Assembly: GCA_022791975.1 (NCBI GenBank)
Contig: JAAWAC010000041.1
Location: 124,001-188,000 of the forward strand
Direction of reading: 5' to 3'
Length of the DNA stretch: 64,000 nt
From: Lachnospiraceae bacterium
GTDB taxonomy: Bacteria > Bacillota > Clostridia > Lachnospirales > Lachnospiraceae
Shown: piece by piece, positions 63,277 through 64,000 of the stretch
Layout: the number at the start of each line of letters is the position of its first letter
Numbering within the stretch: position 1 is the first letter of the stretch
Notes under the pieces: model-generated
Told to the model about the DNA's origin: nothing
Seen by the model: the letters and a program-made list of their open reading frames with translations, nothing else
The model's database searches: none
Program-made: the position numbers and the translations under genes

Positions 63277-64000
63277 AAGCTTATATTAAACAAAATGGCT
63301 GGCAGCTGGCCTGCTATATGGGACTTATGGTTTTGCCGCTGCTCTGTTGTATGGTATATTGCTTAAAGACAGGAAATTCCATGTGGGATATCTATCTGCC
63401 AGCATCTCCGTGGAATGATGAGCTTATTTATTATAAAGAGACAGAGGGAATTTTGAAATATGGAATGCCCCAGGGATATTTTGGGTATAGTGAGAACCAT
63501 GCTCTGGCAGGCTCACTTTCTGTTTGGAGCCCTGCTCTTCTTTTGCCCTGGTGCATTTGGGGGACCTTTTTTGGATGGAATTTATTGTCACCTATCTGGT
63601 GCAATCTGGTATTCACCATGCTGGCCATGGCGTTCTTTTGTGGTATGGCTCGTCCCACCAAAAAACAGTGCTTTTGGATTGCTGTTTTTTACTCTTTTTT
63701 CCAATATTTTAATCGCTATATATTGTCTGGATTAATGGAAATTCCCGTATATGCATTTGTGATTATGGCTTTGGGACTGATTTATTCCATAAAAAAATCA
63801 TATTCTGGTAAAAAGATAGTGGCACTTTATGTGATTTTAACTATCTTGACATTAATGCGCCCTTATATGCTTTTATTATCTGTGATACCAGGGTATTTTT
63901 TAATGAAAAGGAAGAAAAAATGGATAGGTATTGGAATAGCTTTGGTTATTTTGCAGTTGGTTTTATACTTTTCCATGACACATTATTTCTGTTCGCCTTA
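63273..64000 (+). CDS. GT-C-like membrane protein, cut by the window end
   Basis: Starts at ATG 63273, overlapping the stop of the previous gene, and stays open to base 64000 (242 codons seen). It is absent from the ORF track because no stop is reached. One helix at 12-31, then SPWNDELIYYK, which looks like the acidic first loop of GT39-type enzymes, then about five more helices. Same operon as the two genes before it. The C-terminus is unknown. Confidence 0.65.
   Translation, partial: MKAYIKQNGWQLACYMGLMVLPLLCCMVYCLKTGNSMWDIYLPASPWNDELIYYKETEGILKYGMPQGYFGYSENHALAGSLSVWSPALLLPWCIWGTFFGWNLLSPIWCNLVFTMLAMAFFCGMARPTKKQCFWIAVFYSFFQYFNRYILSGLMEIPVYAFVIMALGLIYSIKKSYSGKKIVALYVILTILTLMRPYMLLLSVIPGYFLMKRKKKWIGIGIALVILQLVLYFSMTHYFCSP

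Noticed and set aside
1-64000. CRISPR arrays, tRNA or rRNA genes
   Set aside because: No regularly spaced direct repeats and no recognisable tRNA or rRNA sequence were seen.

Overview
The window is a surface-polysaccharide (capsule/EPS) region of a Gram-positive anaerobe, most likely a gut Lachnospiraceae member of the Blautia/Ruminococcus/Dorea type. This rests on good Shine-Dalgarno sites, frequent TTG/GTG starts, a LoaP-type NusG paralogue, a sugar-transferase/epimerase hybrid enzyme and zinc-ribbon surface proteins. No rRNA, tRNA, CRISPR array or intact insertion sequence was seen. Species assignment is inference only.

Layout. (1) 1-4.7 kb, moderate GC: tail of an SGNH-like hydrolase, a GT39-like membrane glycosyltransferase, a convergent second polytopic GT-C-like protein, and an XRE regulator. 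(2) 4.76-38.1 kb, first polysaccharide module. A near-consensus promoter (4762-4790) precedes a CapD/PglF-type dehydratase, LoaP and a Wzz-like co-polymerase. A leader with an 11-bp hairpin follows, then a long run of same-strand genes: phosphoglycosyltransferase-reductase fusion, glycosyltransferases, heparinase-like protein, nucleotide-sugar dehydrogenases, oxidoreductases, asparagine synthetase-like amidotransferase, Wzy, Wzx, DegT aminotransferase, WbqC, formyltransferase, acyltransferase and UDP-GlcNAc 2-epimerase. Base composition falls sharply at about 17.3 kb and stays AT-rich to 38 kb. A cluster of broken O-acylation genes lies at 26.0-28.0 kb. (3) 38.1-44.5 kb, host-like GC: an unrecognised 538-aa tail-anchored protein, a LicC-LicA-like fusion with a winged-helix N-terminus, a second LicC-like enzyme, then about 1.4 kb of decayed coding sequence. 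(4) 44.5-54.7 kb, second module, mostly AT-rich: its own promoter, Wzy, Wzx, five further glycosyltransferases of several families plus a TagA/WecG-type enzyme, then a GC-richer UDP-glucose dehydrogenase and a bidirectional terminator. (5) 54.8-64 kb, host-like GC: a minus-strand pair of zinc-ribbon proteins, a tyrosine recombinase, a minus-strand polyprenyl sugar phosphotransferase, and a divergent operon of a Wzy-like protein and two GT-C-like proteins, the last cut by the window edge.

How the genes fit together (inference from families). CapD makes a 4-keto-6-deoxy-HexNAc nucleotide. The reductase half of the fusion could reduce it and the transferase half load it onto undecaprenyl phosphate. 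WecB and WecC homologues would supply ManNAcA, TviB and TviC homologues GalNAcA, and Ugd GlcA. DegT plus formyltransferase suggest a 4-formamido sugar, and the AsnB homologue may amidate a uronic acid. Two flippases, three Wzy candidates and two initiating transferases imply at least two polymers. LoaP probably lets RNA polymerase read through the very long first operon.
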